Source of the DNA: Citrobacter enshiensis
GTDB taxonomy: Bacteria > Pseudomonadota > Gammaproteobacteria > Enterobacterales > Enterobacteriaceae
NCBI RefSeq assembly: GCF_029338175.1
Contig: NZ_CP119862.1
Span: 1,550,001 to 1,614,000 of the forward strand
DNA: 64,000 nt
Reading direction: 5' to 3'
The notes beneath the pieces were generated by a model. That model saw nothing but the letters and a program-made list of their open reading frames with translations, ran no database searches and was not told the origin of the DNA. The position numbers and the translations under genes were made by a program. Positions 31,859 to 40,890 of this stretch are shown here, in pieces. Position 1 is the stretch's first letter. The number at the start of each line of letters is the position of its first letter.

Positions 31859-32587
31859 TTAGTCGTTTTTCGCCGTTGTATGCAACATATAGTTAACATC
31901 AACGCCTGGGCCTAATTTGAACGTGTTGGTGATCGGATTGTAGTGCAACCCGGTCATGTGACGTTCTTTGAGCTCAGTCTGATCAACCCAGCTTAACAGT
32001 TCAGCAGGTTTAATAAATTTTTTCACATCGTGCGTACCTTTGGGCACCATGCGCAAAATATATTCAGCGCCCACAACGGCCATTAACCAGGATTTCCCGT
32101 TGCGATTCAGCGTGGAGAAAAAGACCTCGCCGCCGGGTTTCACTAACTGCGCGCACGCCCTTACGACCGATTGCGGATCAGGAACATGCTCCAGCATTTC
32201 CATACAGGTCACGACATCGTACTGATGCGCATGTTTCGCTGCGTGTTCCTCGACGGTTTCCTGCACGTATTCCACCTGGATACCGCTTTCCAGCGCATGC
32301 AACTTTGCCACCTGCAGCGGCTCAAAGCCCATATCGAGACCGGTGACCGTTGCGCCTTCACGCGCCATGCTCTCTGCCAGAATGCCCCCGCCACAACCGA
32401 CATCGAGCACCTTTTTACCAAACAGGCCGCCTGAGCGCTCGGCAATGTAGCCCAGACGCAAAGGGTTAATGCGGTGCAGAGGCTTAAATTCTCCCTCAAG
32501 ATCCCACCAGCGCGACGCGACTGCTTCAAACTTGGCAATTTCTTCATGGTCAACGTTGTGGGTTACCGGGGGTTTTTCGGCATTCAT
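31859..32587 (-). CDS. ubiG: ubiquinone biosynthesis O-methyltransferase
   Basis: UbiG is a SAM-dependent methyltransferase performing both O-methylations of ubiquinone synthesis at the membrane surface. It has 242 residues (E. coli 240). The SAM-binding motif is [16 protein letters not shown] near residues 60-75, followed by VTGLD and [11 protein letters not shown]. It is divergent from gyrA across a 158-base gap and has its own terminator. E. coli carries yfaL between ubiG and nrdA; here only 333 non-coding bases separate them. Confidence 0.97.
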   Translation of the reverse strand: MNAEKPPVTHNVDHEEIAKFEAVASRWWDLEGEFKPLHRINPLRLGYIAERSGGLFGKKVLDVGCGGGILAESMAREGATVTGLDMGFEPLQVAKLHALESGIQVEYVQETVEEHAAKHAHQYDVVTCMEMLEHVPDPQSVVRACAQLVKPGGEVFFSTLNRNGKSWLMAVVGAEYILRMVPKGTHDVKKFIKPAELLSWVDQTELKERHMTGLHYNPITNTFKLGPGVDVNYMLHTTAKND

Positions 32588-32671
32588 GGGTGCTTCTACT
32601 CCTTATTTGGCAAGACAGATGAGTATATCAGCCTGACGGGACGAATAAAGCCTCTCGAGGAGGCAATCCGT

Positions 32672-32701
32672 TTACCTGTATTAGCGTGGTTGTGTTATAA
32701 T
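32672..32701 (+). promoter_or_regulatory. gyrA promoter
   Basis: TATAAT at 32696-32701 is a consensus -10 with a TG-rich lead-in. TTACCT at 32672-32677 is the likely -35, with a long 18-base spacer. The E. coli gyrA promoter is induced by relaxed DNA, so the imperfect spacing is expected. Confidence 0.75.
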
Positions 32702-32745
32702 TTGCGACCTTTGAATCCGGGAAACAGTAGAGGGATAGCGGTTAG

Positions 32746-35418
32746 ATGAGCGACCTTGCGAGAGAAATTACACCGGTCAACATTGAGGAAGAGCTGAAGA
32801 GCTCCTATCTGGATTATGCGATGTCGGTCATTGTTGGCCGTGCGCTTCCGGATGTCCGAGATGGCCTGAAGCCGGTACACCGTCGCGTTCTTTACGCCAT
32901 GAACGTATTGGGCAATGACTGGAACAAAGCCTACAAAAAATCTGCCCGTGTCGTTGGTGACGTAATCGGTAAATACCACCCTCATGGTGATACCGCCGTT
33001 TACGACACCATTGTTCGTATGGCGCAGCCATTCTCCTTGCGTTACATGCTGGTTGACGGCCAGGGTAACTTCGGTTCTGTCGATGGCGACTCCGCAGCAG
33101 CGATGCGTTATACGGAAATCCGTATGTCGAAAATCGCCCACGAGCTGATGGCTGACCTGGAAAAAGAAACGGTCGATTTCGTCGATAACTACGACGGCAC
33201 AGAACGCATTCCTGACGTAATGCCGACCAAAATTCCTAACCTGCTGGTGAACGGTTCGTCTGGTATCGCGGTAGGTATGGCCACCAACATTCCGCCGCAC
33301 AACCTGACGGAAGTGATCAACGGCTGCCTGGCGTATATCGACGATGAAGACATCAGCATTGAAGGGCTGATGGAACACATCCCTGGCCCGGACTTCCCGA
33401 CCGCCGCGATCATCAACGGTCGTCGCGGCATTGAAGAAGCCTATCGCACCGGTCGCGGTAAAGTGTACATTCGCGCGCGCGCGGAAGTTGAAGCTGACGC
33501 GAAAACCGGCCGCGAAACCATCATCGTTCATGAAATCCCGTACCAGGTGAACAAAGCGCGCCTGATCGAAAAGATTGCTGAACTGGTGAAAGAAAAACGC
33601 GTTGAAGGTATCAGCGCGCTGCGTGACGAGTCTGACAAAGACGGTATGCGCATCGTGATTGAAGTCAAACGCGATGCGGTCGGGGAAGTGGTACTGAATA
33701 ACCTCTATTCCCAGACTCAGCTGCAGGTCTCCTTCGGTATTAACATGGTGGCGTTGCACCATGGTCAGCCGAAGATCATGAACCTGAAAGACATTATTTC
33801 TGCGTTCGTGCGCCACCGCCGTGAAGTGGTGACTCGCCGTACTATTTTTGAACTGCGTAAAGCCCGCGATCGTGCGCATATCCTCGAAGCACTGGCGATT
33901 GCACTGGCGAACATTGACCCGATCATTGAGCTTATCCGTCGTGCGCCAACGCCTGCGGAAGCAAAAGCGGCGTTGATCGCGCGCTCATGGGATCTGGGCA
34001 ACGTTGCTGCAATGTTGGAAAGTGCGGGTGACGATGCCGCGCGTCCTGAATGGCTGGAGCCGGAGTTCGGCGTGCGTGACGGTCAATACTATCTGACCGA
34101 ACAGCAGGCACAGGCGATCCTGGATCTGCGACTGCAGAAACTGACCGGCCTTGAGCACGAAAAACTGCTCGATGAGTACAAAGACCTGCTGGGGCAGATC
34201 GCGGAACTGTTGCACATTCTGGGCAGCGCCGACCGTCTGATGGAAGTGATTCGCGAAGAGATGGAATTGATTCGTGAGCAGTTTGGCGATAAGCGTCGTA
34301 CTGAAATCACCGCCAACAGCGCGGACATCAACCTTGAAGATCTGATCAACCAGGAAGATGTGGTTGTGACGCTGTCTCACCAGGGTTATGTGAAGTATCA
34401 GCCGCTTTCTGAGTACGAAGCGCAGCGTCGTGGCGGGAAAGGTAAATCTGCCGCACGTATTAAAGAAGAAGACTTTATTGACCGACTGCTGGTGGCGAAT
34501 ACGCACGATCATATTCTGTGCTTCTCCAGCCGTGGCCGCGTCTACTCCATGAAAGTCTATCAGTTGCCGGAAGCGAGCCGTGGCGCACGTGGCCGTCCGA
34601 TCGTCAACCTGCTGCCGCTTGAGCAGGATGAACGTATTACCGCGATTCTGCCGGTGACTGAGTTTGAAGAAGGCGTGAAAGTCTTCATGGCGACCGCCAA
34701 CGGTACGGTGAAGAAAACCGTTCTGACCGAGTTCAATCGTCTGCGTACCGCCGGTAAAGTGGCGATCAAACTGGTTGAAGGCGATGAACTGATTGGCGTG
34801 GATCTGACCAGCGGTGATGATGAAGTCATGCTGTTCTCTGCCGAAGGTAAAGTGGTTCGCTTTAAAGAAGCCTCCGTTCGTGCGATGGGTTGCAACACCA
34901 CCGGTGTTCGCGGTATTCGCTTAGGCGGGAGCGACAAAGTGGTTTCGCTGATCATCCCTCGTGGTGAAGGCGCAATCCTGACGGCAACACAAAACGGTTA
35001 CGGTAAACGTACTGCGGTAGAAGAGTACCCAACCAAGTCGCGTGCGACGAAAGGGGTTATCTCTATCAAAGTCACCGAACGTAACGGTTCTGTTGTCGGC
35101 GCGGTGCAGGTCGACGATGCGGATCAGATTATGATGATCACCGATGCCGGTACGCTGGTGCGTACTCGCGTGTCGGAAATCAGCATTGTGGGTCGTAACA
35201 CCCAGGGCGTTATCCTCATCCGTACTGCGGAAGATGAAAACGTGGTGGGTCTGCAGCGTGTTGCTGAGCCTGTCGATGATGAAGAACTGGATTCTATCGA
35301 CGGTAGCGCCGCAGAAGGGGACGAAGACATCGCCCCGGAAGTGGAAAGCGATGATGACGCGGTAGATGATGCTGCAGATGACGCAGCAGACGATTCCGCG
35401 GAAGACGCTGACGAGTAA
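32746..35418 (+). CDS. gyrA: DNA gyrase subunit A
   Basis: GyrA is the DNA-breaking subunit of gyrase and the main quinolone target. It has 890 residues (E. coli 875); the extra length is in the acidic tail, which has repeats of ADDAADD. The active-site Tyr122 lies in AAMRYTEIR and the GyrA box is QRRGGKG. In the quinolone region codon 83 (32992-32994, ACC) is Thr and codon 87 is Asp. Thr83 is known as the wild-type residue of C. freundii, so this is not read as a resistance allele. An intrinsic terminator follows. Confidence 0.98.
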   Translation: MSDLAREITPVNIEEELKSSYLDYAMSVIVGRALPDVRDGLKPVHRRVLYAMNVLGNDWNKAYKKSARVVGDVIGKYHPHGDTAVYDTIVRMAQPFSLRYMLVDGQGNFGSVDGDSAAAMRYTEIRMSKIAHELMADLEKETVDFVDNYDGTERIPDVMPTKIPNLLVNGSSGIAVGMATNIPPHNLTEVINGCLAYIDDEDISIEGLMEHIPGPDFPTAAIINGRRGIEEAYRTGRGKVYIRARAEVEADAKTGRETIIVHEIPYQVNKARLIEKIAELVKEKRVEGISALRDESDKDGMRIVIEVKRDAVGEVVLNNLYSQTQLQVSFGINMVALHHGQPKIMNLKDIISAFVRHRREVVTRRTIFELRKARDRAHILEALAIALANIDPIIELIRRAPTPAEAKAALIARSWDLGNVAAMLESAGDDAARPEWLEPEFGVRDGQYYLTEQQAQAILDLRLQKLTGLEHEKLLDEYKDLLGQIAELLHILGSADRLMEVIREEMELIREQFGDKRRTEITANSADINLEDLINQEDVVVTLSHQGYVKYQPLSEYEAQRRGGKGKSAARIKEEDFIDRLLVANTHDHILCFSSRGRVYSMKVYQLPEASRGARGRPIVNLLPLEQDERITAILPVTEFEEGVKVFMATANGTVKKTVLTEFNRLRTAGKVAIKLVEGDELIGVDLTSGDDEVMLFSAEGKVVRFKEASVRAMGCNTTGVRGIRLGGSDKVVSLIIPRGEGAILTATQNGYGKRTAVEEYPTKSRATKGVISIKVTERNGSVVGAVQVDDADQIMMITDAGTLVRTRVSEISIVGRNTQGVILIRTAEDENVVGLQRVAEPVDDEELDSIDGSAAEGDEDIAPEVESDDDAVDDAADDAADDSAEDADE

Positions 35419-35433
35419 TCACCTTGATATGCA

Positions 35434-35459
35434 AAGGGCCGGAATTCCGGCCCTTTTTC
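35434..35459. terminator. terminator shared by gyrA and atoB
   Basis: AAGGGCCGGAATTCCGGCCC then TTTTT is a strong palindromic stem. Flanking A and T on the two sides let it serve both converging genes. Confidence 0.9.
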
Positions 35460-35461
35460 GT

Positions 35462-36646
35462 TTAGTTCATCCGTTCAACAATCATCGCAATTCCCTGACC
35501 GCCGCCGATACACAATGTGGCCAGTCCGAGCGTTTTATCACGAGCCTGTAGTGCGTGCAGCAGCGTCACTAAGATACGTGCGCCGCTGGCACCGATAGGA
35601 TGCCCAAGCGCGATTGCCCCGCCGTTAACATTCACCTTTTGCGAGTCAAAACCCAGCGTTTTACCCACTGCCAGGAACTGCGCGGCAAATGCCTCATTAG
35701 CTTCAATAAGATCGATATCGGACAGTTGTAGTCCGCTCAGTTGCAGCGCTTTTTGGGTAGCGGGAACCGGCCCCATTCCCATCATGGCCGGAGCGACGCC
35801 GCCGCTGGCGTAGGCTTTAATACGCGCCAGCGGTTTTAGTCCCGCCGCCAGTGCCGCAGATTCTTCCATCACCACCAGAGCCGCTGCGCCATCGTTGATC
35901 CCCGACGCGTTACCGGCGGTGACGCTTCCTGTTTTGTCGAAGGCGGGACGCAGTGCTGCAAGACCTTCTACCGTCGTGTCAGCTTTAGGGAATTCATCAC
36001 GATCAAAGACGATCGTTTTTTTCCGCGACACCACACTCACCGGAACGATTTCCGCCTGAAATGCACCGGATTCTATTGCTGTGACTGCTTTGCGCTGCGA
36101 AACCATTGCCAGCTCATCCTGCATCTCCCGACTAATATCATATTCGCGGGCGACATTTTCAGCGGTGATCCCCATATGGTAACCGTGAGTGGCGCAGATC
36201 AAACCATCGCGCAGAATCACGTCGGACAGTTGTCCATCCCCGAGGCGATACCCCCAGCGGGCTTTAGCGTCTAACAGGTAGGGAGCAAGGCTCATGTTTT
36301 CCATACCGCCTGCGACAATTGCCTGTGCCTGCCCGGCCTGAATCGCCTGCGCGGCAAGTGCCACGCTTTTCAGGCCAGAGCCGCAGACTTTATTAATGGT
36401 AAAGCCGCAAATGGTGTCGGAGAGGCCGCTTTTTAACAACGCCTGGCGTGCAGGGTTCTGCCCGAGACCTGCCTGCAACACGTTACCCATGATCACCTCG
36501 TCAACCTGCTGCGGGTCAAGGTGGGCGCGCTCAAGTGCGGCTTTAATCACGGTTGCTCCAAGCTCGATAGCGCTGGTAGTCGCCAGTGCGCCATTGAAGC
36601 TACCGATTGCAGTACGTGCCGCGCTGACGATGACACAATTTTTCAT
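35462..36646 (-). CDS. atoB: acetyl-CoA acetyltransferase
   Basis: AtoB is a thiolase that splits acetoacetyl-CoA into two acetyl-CoA, the last step of acetoacetate and butyrate breakdown. It has 394 residues as in E. coli. The nucleophile Cys88 lies in [12 protein letters not shown]. The His and second Cys lie in [14 protein letters not shown] and LCIGGGQG. It is the last gene of atoDAEB, and its stop abuts the gyrA terminator. E. coli has yfaPQST between atoB and gyrA; none are present here. Confidence 0.97.
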   Translation of the reverse strand: MKNCVIVSAARTAIGSFNGALATTSAIELGATVIKAALERAHLDPQQVDEVIMGNVLQAGLGQNPARQALLKSGLSDTICGFTINKVCGSGLKSVALAAQAIQAGQAQAIVAGGMENMSLAPYLLDAKARWGYRLGDGQLSDVILRDGLICATHGYHMGITAENVAREYDISREMQDELAMVSQRKAVTAIESGAFQAEIVPVSVVSRKKTIVFDRDEFPKADTTVEGLAALRPAFDKTGSVTAGNASGINDGAAALVVMEESAALAAGLKPLARIKAYASGGVAPAMMGMGPVPATQKALQLSGLQLSDIDLIEANEAFAAQFLAVGKTLGFDSQKVNVNGGAIALGHPIGASGARILVTLLHALQARDKTLGLATLCIGGGQGIAMIVERMN

Positions 36647-36676
36647 CTTCTGTTCCTTAAAGTAGGTGGGTTTCCA

Positions 36677-37999
36677 TCAGAAAAAGGTCAATCCAATGAC
36701 AAAAATGACACCGGAGAAGAGCAGGGCGGTGATGCAGTAGCCCATAATGTCTCGTACCCCAAGCCCGGCGATGGCCAGTGCAGGCAGCGCCCAGAACGGT
36801 TGTGCCATGTTCATCCACTGCTCGCCGTAGGCGATAGCCATGACGGATTTACCGAGGTCAGCACCAAGCGCCTGTGCGGCGGGCATCACGAACGGTCCCT
36901 GAATAACCCAGTGTCCGCCGCCTGAAGGGACGGCGAAGTTAATCAGCGCAGAGCTGAAGAAGGTCATGAGAGGGAAGGTGTCTTTGTTGGCGACGTTGAT
37001 GAAGAACTCGGTGATAAGCCCGCCGAGACCGGAGTGTTCCATCATCAACTGGATGCCCGCGTAGAAAGGAAACTGAACCAGAATACCTGCGGTACTGCGG
37101 GCGGCTGCGCTGACGGCACGCATATAGGCCATTGGCGTTTTGTGCAACAACAGACCGGCAATCATAAACATCAGATTGACGGTATTGATGGTGATGTTGA
37201 ATCCTTTTTCGGTGAAATAGATTGCCAGGTAAGCAATACCCAATGCACCGATGATGAGGGCCAGAATGCGGCTCTCTTCCAGCTTTTCAGACGGCGGGGC
37301 ATCTGCAGGCAATTTCCTCTGAAAATCCGCCTCTTCGAGCAATAATTTGGGGTCAATACTGACGACATCGGACGGTTTCGGCGTCATCAGGCGGGTAATG
37401 AACGGCATGACCACAATCAGCGCCAGGGTGATGAAGATATTAAACCCTGTGAACAAGGTGTCGCCGACAGGAATTAACCCGGCAATATGCTCGACCGGGT
37501 TGCCCGGTGTTGCCGCCAACAGGGGCATTGAGCCGGAGAAGCCGCCACCCCAGGTGAGAAAGCCGATGTAAGCGCAGGCAATCAGTAGCGGATAGTCGGA
37601 GCCGGGAACCCGACGGGCGACTTCGCGGGCAAACATCGCCCCTACCACCAGACCAAAACCCCAGTTGATCACGCAGGCAACCGAACCGAAAAATGTCACC
37701 AGCATGACCCCCTGAACGGGGGTTTTAGCGGCGGATGCTGCCGTACGCAGCAGGCTTTTAACCGGCCCTGAACTGGCCAGCGCATGACCGGTCACGATGA
37801 TCAGCGCCATCTGCATGCCGAATGCCAGCAGGTTCCAGAAACCGTCACCCCAGAGTTTCACCATGCTGATCGGCGTTTGTGGCGTTAGCCACAGCGCGAC
37901 CCCGAAGGTCAGCAGTGTTAATAGCATGGCAAAAATCAGCGGGTCAGGAAGCCAGCGGCTGACCACGCGCGTCATAAAGCGAGATATGCGACCAATCAT
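36677..37999 (-). CDS. atoE: short-chain fatty acid transporter
   Basis: AtoE is an inner-membrane carrier of the AtoE/SCFA family for butyrate-type acids. It has 440 residues as in E. coli, with about ten to twelve hydrophobic segments. Conserved blocks include INWGFGLVVGAMFARE, FLTWGGGFSGSMPLLAATPGN and NFAVPSGGGHWVIQGPF. Its ATG overlaps the atoA stop (ATGA). It belongs to the AtoSC-controlled operon. Confidence 0.95.
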   Translation of the reverse strand: MIGRISRFMTRVVSRWLPDPLIFAMLLTLLTFGVALWLTPQTPISMVKLWGDGFWNLLAFGMQMALIIVTGHALASSGPVKSLLRTAASAAKTPVQGVMLVTFFGSVACVINWGFGLVVGAMFAREVARRVPGSDYPLLIACAYIGFLTWGGGFSGSMPLLAATPGNPVEHIAGLIPVGDTLFTGFNIFITLALIVVMPFITRLMTPKPSDVVSIDPKLLLEEADFQRKLPADAPPSEKLEESRILALIIGALGIAYLAIYFTEKGFNITINTVNLMFMIAGLLLHKTPMAYMRAVSAAARSTAGILVQFPFYAGIQLMMEHSGLGGLITEFFINVANKDTFPLMTFFSSALINFAVPSGGGHWVIQGPFVMPAAQALGADLGKSVMAIAYGEQWMNMAQPFWALPALAIAGLGVRDIMGYCITALLFSGVIFVIGLTFF

Positions 38000-38646
38000 G
38001 CGTCACCCCGCTGGATGACCAGATCGGCGGCGACGTCGAACTGCGCGTCGGTTTTCTCACGCAGAGTGGCGATATCGCATCCTTCGACAATTTCAGTAAG
38101 CCACATTTTGCCGTCGATAAAACGGAATACGGCAAGTTCTGTCACCAGCATGTGCACTGCATGTTGAGCCGTGAGCGGCATTGTGCAGTGACGGAGAATT
38201 TTCGCTGAACCGTCTTTTGCACAATGCTCCATAGCGATAATGACTTTGCGCGCACCGGTCACCAGATCCATTGCCCCGCCCATGCCGGGCACCATTTTGC
38301 CGGGAACGACCCAGTTGGCGAGGTTAGCCTGTTCATCGACCTGTAATCCTCCGAGAACACAAGCATCGACGTGGCCGCCGCGAATAAGCGCAAATGACAT
38401 GGCACTGTCAAACATGGCCGCACCGGGTAAAATACCGCACGGCTGCCCACCGGCGTTAACCAGATCAGGATGCGCAGTCGTCACCGGCCCCAGCCCAAGA
38501 AAGCCGTTTTCAGACTGTAGAGTGATGTGAATGTCAGCCGGTAGATAGTTGGCGACCATCGTTGGCAGGCCGATCCCCAGGTTTACAACATCGCCATCGC
38601 GAAGCTCTTGCGCCACGCGGCGCGCAATACGTTTTTTAGCATCCAT
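37996..38646 (-). CDS. atoA: acetate CoA-transferase (acetoacetyl-CoA transferase) beta subunit
   Basis: AtoA with AtoD transfers CoA from acetyl-CoA to acetoacetate or short fatty acids. It has 216 residues as in E. coli. The catalytic Glu is in QSENGFLGLGP, and the family-I transferase motif GLGxxxxxG is near the N-terminus (VNLGIGLPTMVANYL). It begins 2 bases after atoD ends and its stop overlaps atoE. Confidence 0.96.
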   Translation of the reverse strand: MDAKKRIARRVAQELRDGDVVNLGIGLPTMVANYLPADIHITLQSENGFLGLGPVTTAHPDLVNAGGQPCGILPGAAMFDSAMSFALIRGGHVDACVLGGLQVDEQANLANWVVPGKMVPGMGGAMDLVTGARKVIIAMEHCAKDGSAKILRHCTMPLTAQHAVHMLVTELAVFRFIDGKMWLTEIVEGCDIATLREKTDAQFDVAADLVIQRGDA

Positions 38647-38648
38647 GA

Positions 38649-39308
38649 TTAGCTCTCCTGTGGAATGACGATATGGTCGATAACGGCGCCGGGGGTGATT
38701 ATCTGGTCGGGGAGAAGCTCACCTGTTTCGACCATCTCATCCGGCTCAACCAGCGTGATGTCGGCGGCGAGGGCAATCAGTGGGTTGAAATTGCGTGCGC
38801 TGAGTTGGTAGGTCAGGTTGCCAAGCATGTCGGCGCGGTGAGCGCGGATAAGCGCCAGATCCGCACGTAATGGACGTTCAAGCAGCCAGGTTTTGCCATC
38901 AAGTGTCATGGTCTGTTTGCCGTCCTCGACCACGGTGCCGACGCCGGTTGGCGTCAGAAAGCCACCAAGACCCGCGCCGCCGCAGCGAATTTGCTCAATG
39001 AGCGTACCTTGTGGAACCAGTTGAACGTCCATCTCGCCAGCAATCATGCGCCGACCGGTTTCAGGGTTGGTGCCAATGTGTGAGGCGATCACTTTGCTCA
39101 CCCGACCATTGACAATCAATGGCCCGATCCCGGTATCGACAAAGGCGGTATCGTTGGCAATTAGCGTCAGATCCCTGACACCGGATTCAAGTAAAGCTTC
39201 GACAAGGCGAGGCGGAGTGCCAACACCCATAAAGCCACCGACCATGATGGTCATGCCGTCACGAAAGAAGCCTGCGGCGTCCTGTAAGGTAATCAGTTTT
39301 GTTTTCAT
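38649..39308 (-). CDS. atoD: acetate CoA-transferase (acetoacetyl-CoA transferase) alpha subunit
   Basis: AtoD is the alpha subunit of the acetoacetyl-CoA transferase. It has 219 residues, one fewer than E. coli. The signature [19 protein letters not shown] is near the N-terminus, and [11 protein letters not shown] and [16 protein letters not shown] follow. The frame opens at 39326, but ATG 39308 ([11 protein letters not shown]), with AAGGGAAA upstream, is the family start. It is the first gene of the operon, behind a sigma-54 promoter and an AtoC site. Confidence 0.96.
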   Translation of the reverse strand: MKTKLITLQDAAGFFRDGMTIMVGGFMGVGTPPRLVEALLESGVRDLTLIANDTAFVDTGIGPLIVNGRVSKVIASHIGTNPETGRRMIAGEMDVQLVPQGTLIEQIRCGGAGLGGFLTPTGVGTVVEDGKQTMTLDGKTWLLERPLRADLALIRAHRADMLGNLTYQLSARNFNPLIALAADITLVEPDEMVETGELLPDQIITPGAVIDHIVIPQES

Positions 39309-39353
39309 TATGTTTCCCTTGTGCATACTCCATTTTGGGTACGCTCAGGGAAT

Positions 39354-39369
39354 TGCAAGCAGAGTGCCA
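39354..39369 (-). promoter_or_regulatory. sigma-54 promoter of atoDAEB
   Basis: On the minus strand TGGCAC, 5 bases, TTGCA gives a canonical -24/-12 pair, 45 bases before the atoD start. It fits the AAA+ activator AtoC. Confidence 0.9.
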
Positions 39370-39454
39370 GGATGATGGGATAGATGTTTTAATATTTAAC
39401 CAATTGAATTTAAATGGTTATTTTTTGTCGGGGTTTGTGGGGATTGCGGGGTGA

Positions 39455-39493
39455 CTATGCAGAGTTTTGCGCACTGTGCAAAATTCTGCATAG
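39455..39493. promoter_or_regulatory. AtoC enhancer site
   Basis: A 39-bp near-perfect palindrome: CTATGCAGAGTTTTGCGCAC on one side and TGTGCAAAATTCTGCATAG on the other. It closely matches the AtoC site I recall for E. coli and sits about 110-150 bases upstream of the predicted start, between atoC and atoD. Confidence 0.85.
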
Positions 39494-39504
39494 CAAATTT
39501 TGTA

Positions 39505-40890
39505 TCAGGAACCTGACGGGTCGATACCATATTCCTGTAATTTATACATTAGGGCGCGTCGGCTGATCCCCAGCATCAGCGCTGTGCGGGTGCGGTTTCC
39601 GTCCTGTTGTTCAAGTACTTCAATGATGATCCGTTTTTCTTCACGTTTAATCTCTTCCTTCAGATTTCGCTCTCCTGTCTGGGCTGGTTTTACTTCTGTT
39701 ATTGCACTTACGGGGGAACGGAACTGAATGGGCAGATCTTCGGCGAAAATCACCGCACCGGTATTCATCACGACCGCGCGTTCGATAACGTTGGACAGTT
39801 CGCGAATATTGCCCGGCCACGGCCAGGCGGCGAGTATTGACATCGCTGTCGGGTCGATCTCGATAATATCGCGCTGATTTTCCGAACTAAATTTTTGTAA
39901 AAAGTGGTTGGCTAACAAGGCGATGTCTTCGCGGCGCTCGCGCAAGGGGGGCAACGTCAGATGAATCACGTTCAGCCGATAAAACAAGTCTTCGCGGAAA
40001 GCACCTTCTTTTACCATGGCGTGGAGATCGCGATTGGTGGAGGCAATAATACGGATATCGACCTGAATGGTCTGATGCCCGCCAATGCGTTCAAACTCTC
40101 GTTCTTGCAAAATACGTAGCAGCTTGGCTTGCAGAACGAGCGGCATTTCACCGATTTCATCGAGTAATAACGTTCCCTGATGGGCACGTTCAAACAGCCC
40201 CTGGCGCAATGTTTGCGCGCCGGTAAATGCCCCTTTTTCATGACCAAACAGTTCGCTTTCCAGTAACGATTCCGGCAGCGCAGCACAGTTGATCTTGATG
40301 AACGGCCCGTTAGCCCGGCGGGAATTATAGTGAATAGCGCGGGCGATCAGCTCTTTCCCGGTTCCACTTTCACCACTGATCAGTACGCTGGCCTGGGAGA
40401 GGGCGATTTTCGCCGTATCTTTGCAGATATCCATCATGACGGGGCTATTGGTCAGGATATGTCCCCACTGCCAACTGCTACTCAGCGCTTTATGCAGGCT
40501 GCGGATCTCTTGCTTCATGGCCTGGAGCTGGAGAGCACGCTGAATGACTAAGGTGAGCTCGTCCAGATCGAAGGGTTTAATGACATAATCAAATGCGCCG
40601 CTGCGTAGCGCCTCGACGGCTGTCTCTACTTCAGCGTAGGCGGTCATCAGAATGATGGGGATCCGGGGCTGCTGGACTCTCATGATTTTCAGCGCTTCTA
40701 TACCGCACATTTCCGGCATACGGATGTCCATCAGCACCACGTCTGGCTCTATTTCTTCAAAGCATTGCAGTGCGGCCTGGCCGTTGCTGGCACTGTGTGT
40801 TTCATGCCCTTGCAGGGAAAATGCGGTGGCAAGCATACGGCGAACATTGTCTTCGTCATCAACGATGAGAATACGGTAGGTCGTTTTCAT
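39505..40890 (-). CDS. atoC: acetoacetate metabolism response regulator, NtrC type
   Basis: AtoC is phosphorylated by AtoS and activates atoDAEB with sigma-54. It has 461 residues as in E. coli. The receiver domain has acidic pocket VDDEDN and phospho-acceptor Asp55 in LMDIRMPE. The AAA+ domain has Walker A ISGESGTGKE, the sigma-54 contact loop EKGAFTGA, and Walker B LLLDEIGEMP. The C-terminal Fis-type helix-turn-helix is RTALMLGISRRALMYKL. Its ATG overlaps the atoS stop. Confidence 0.97.
   Translation of the reverse strand: MKTTYRILIVDDEDNVRRMLATAFSLQGHETHSASNGQAALQCFEEIEPDVVLMDIRMPEMCGIEALKIMRVQQPRIPIILMTAYAEVETAVEALRSGAFDYVIKPFDLDELTLVIQRALQLQAMKQEIRSLHKALSSSWQWGHILTNSPVMMDICKDTAKIALSQASVLISGESGTGKELIARAIHYNSRRANGPFIKINCAALPESLLESELFGHEKGAFTGAQTLRQGLFERAHQGTLLLDEIGEMPLVLQAKLLRILQEREFERIGGHQTIQVDIRIIASTNRDLHAMVKEGAFREDLFYRLNVIHLTLPPLRERREDIALLANHFLQKFSSENQRDIIEIDPTAMSILAAWPWPGNIRELSNVIERAVVMNTGAVIFAEDLPIQFRSPVSAITEVKPAQTGERNLKEEIKREEKRIIIEVLEQQDGNRTRTALMLGISRRALMYKLQEYGIDPSGS

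Noticed and set aside
32992-32994. GyrA Thr83 as a quinolone-resistance mutation
   Set aside because: Thr83 is the known wild-type residue in C. freundii and Asp87 is unchanged.
32695-33879. 394-codon minus-strand frame opposite gyrA
   Set aside because: It arises from the codon bias of gyrA; no start signal or family resemblance.
35360-35418. Acid-rich tail of GyrA as a frameshift or foreign extension
   Set aside because: GyrA proteins of this family end in a variable acidic tail; the frame and stop are normal.
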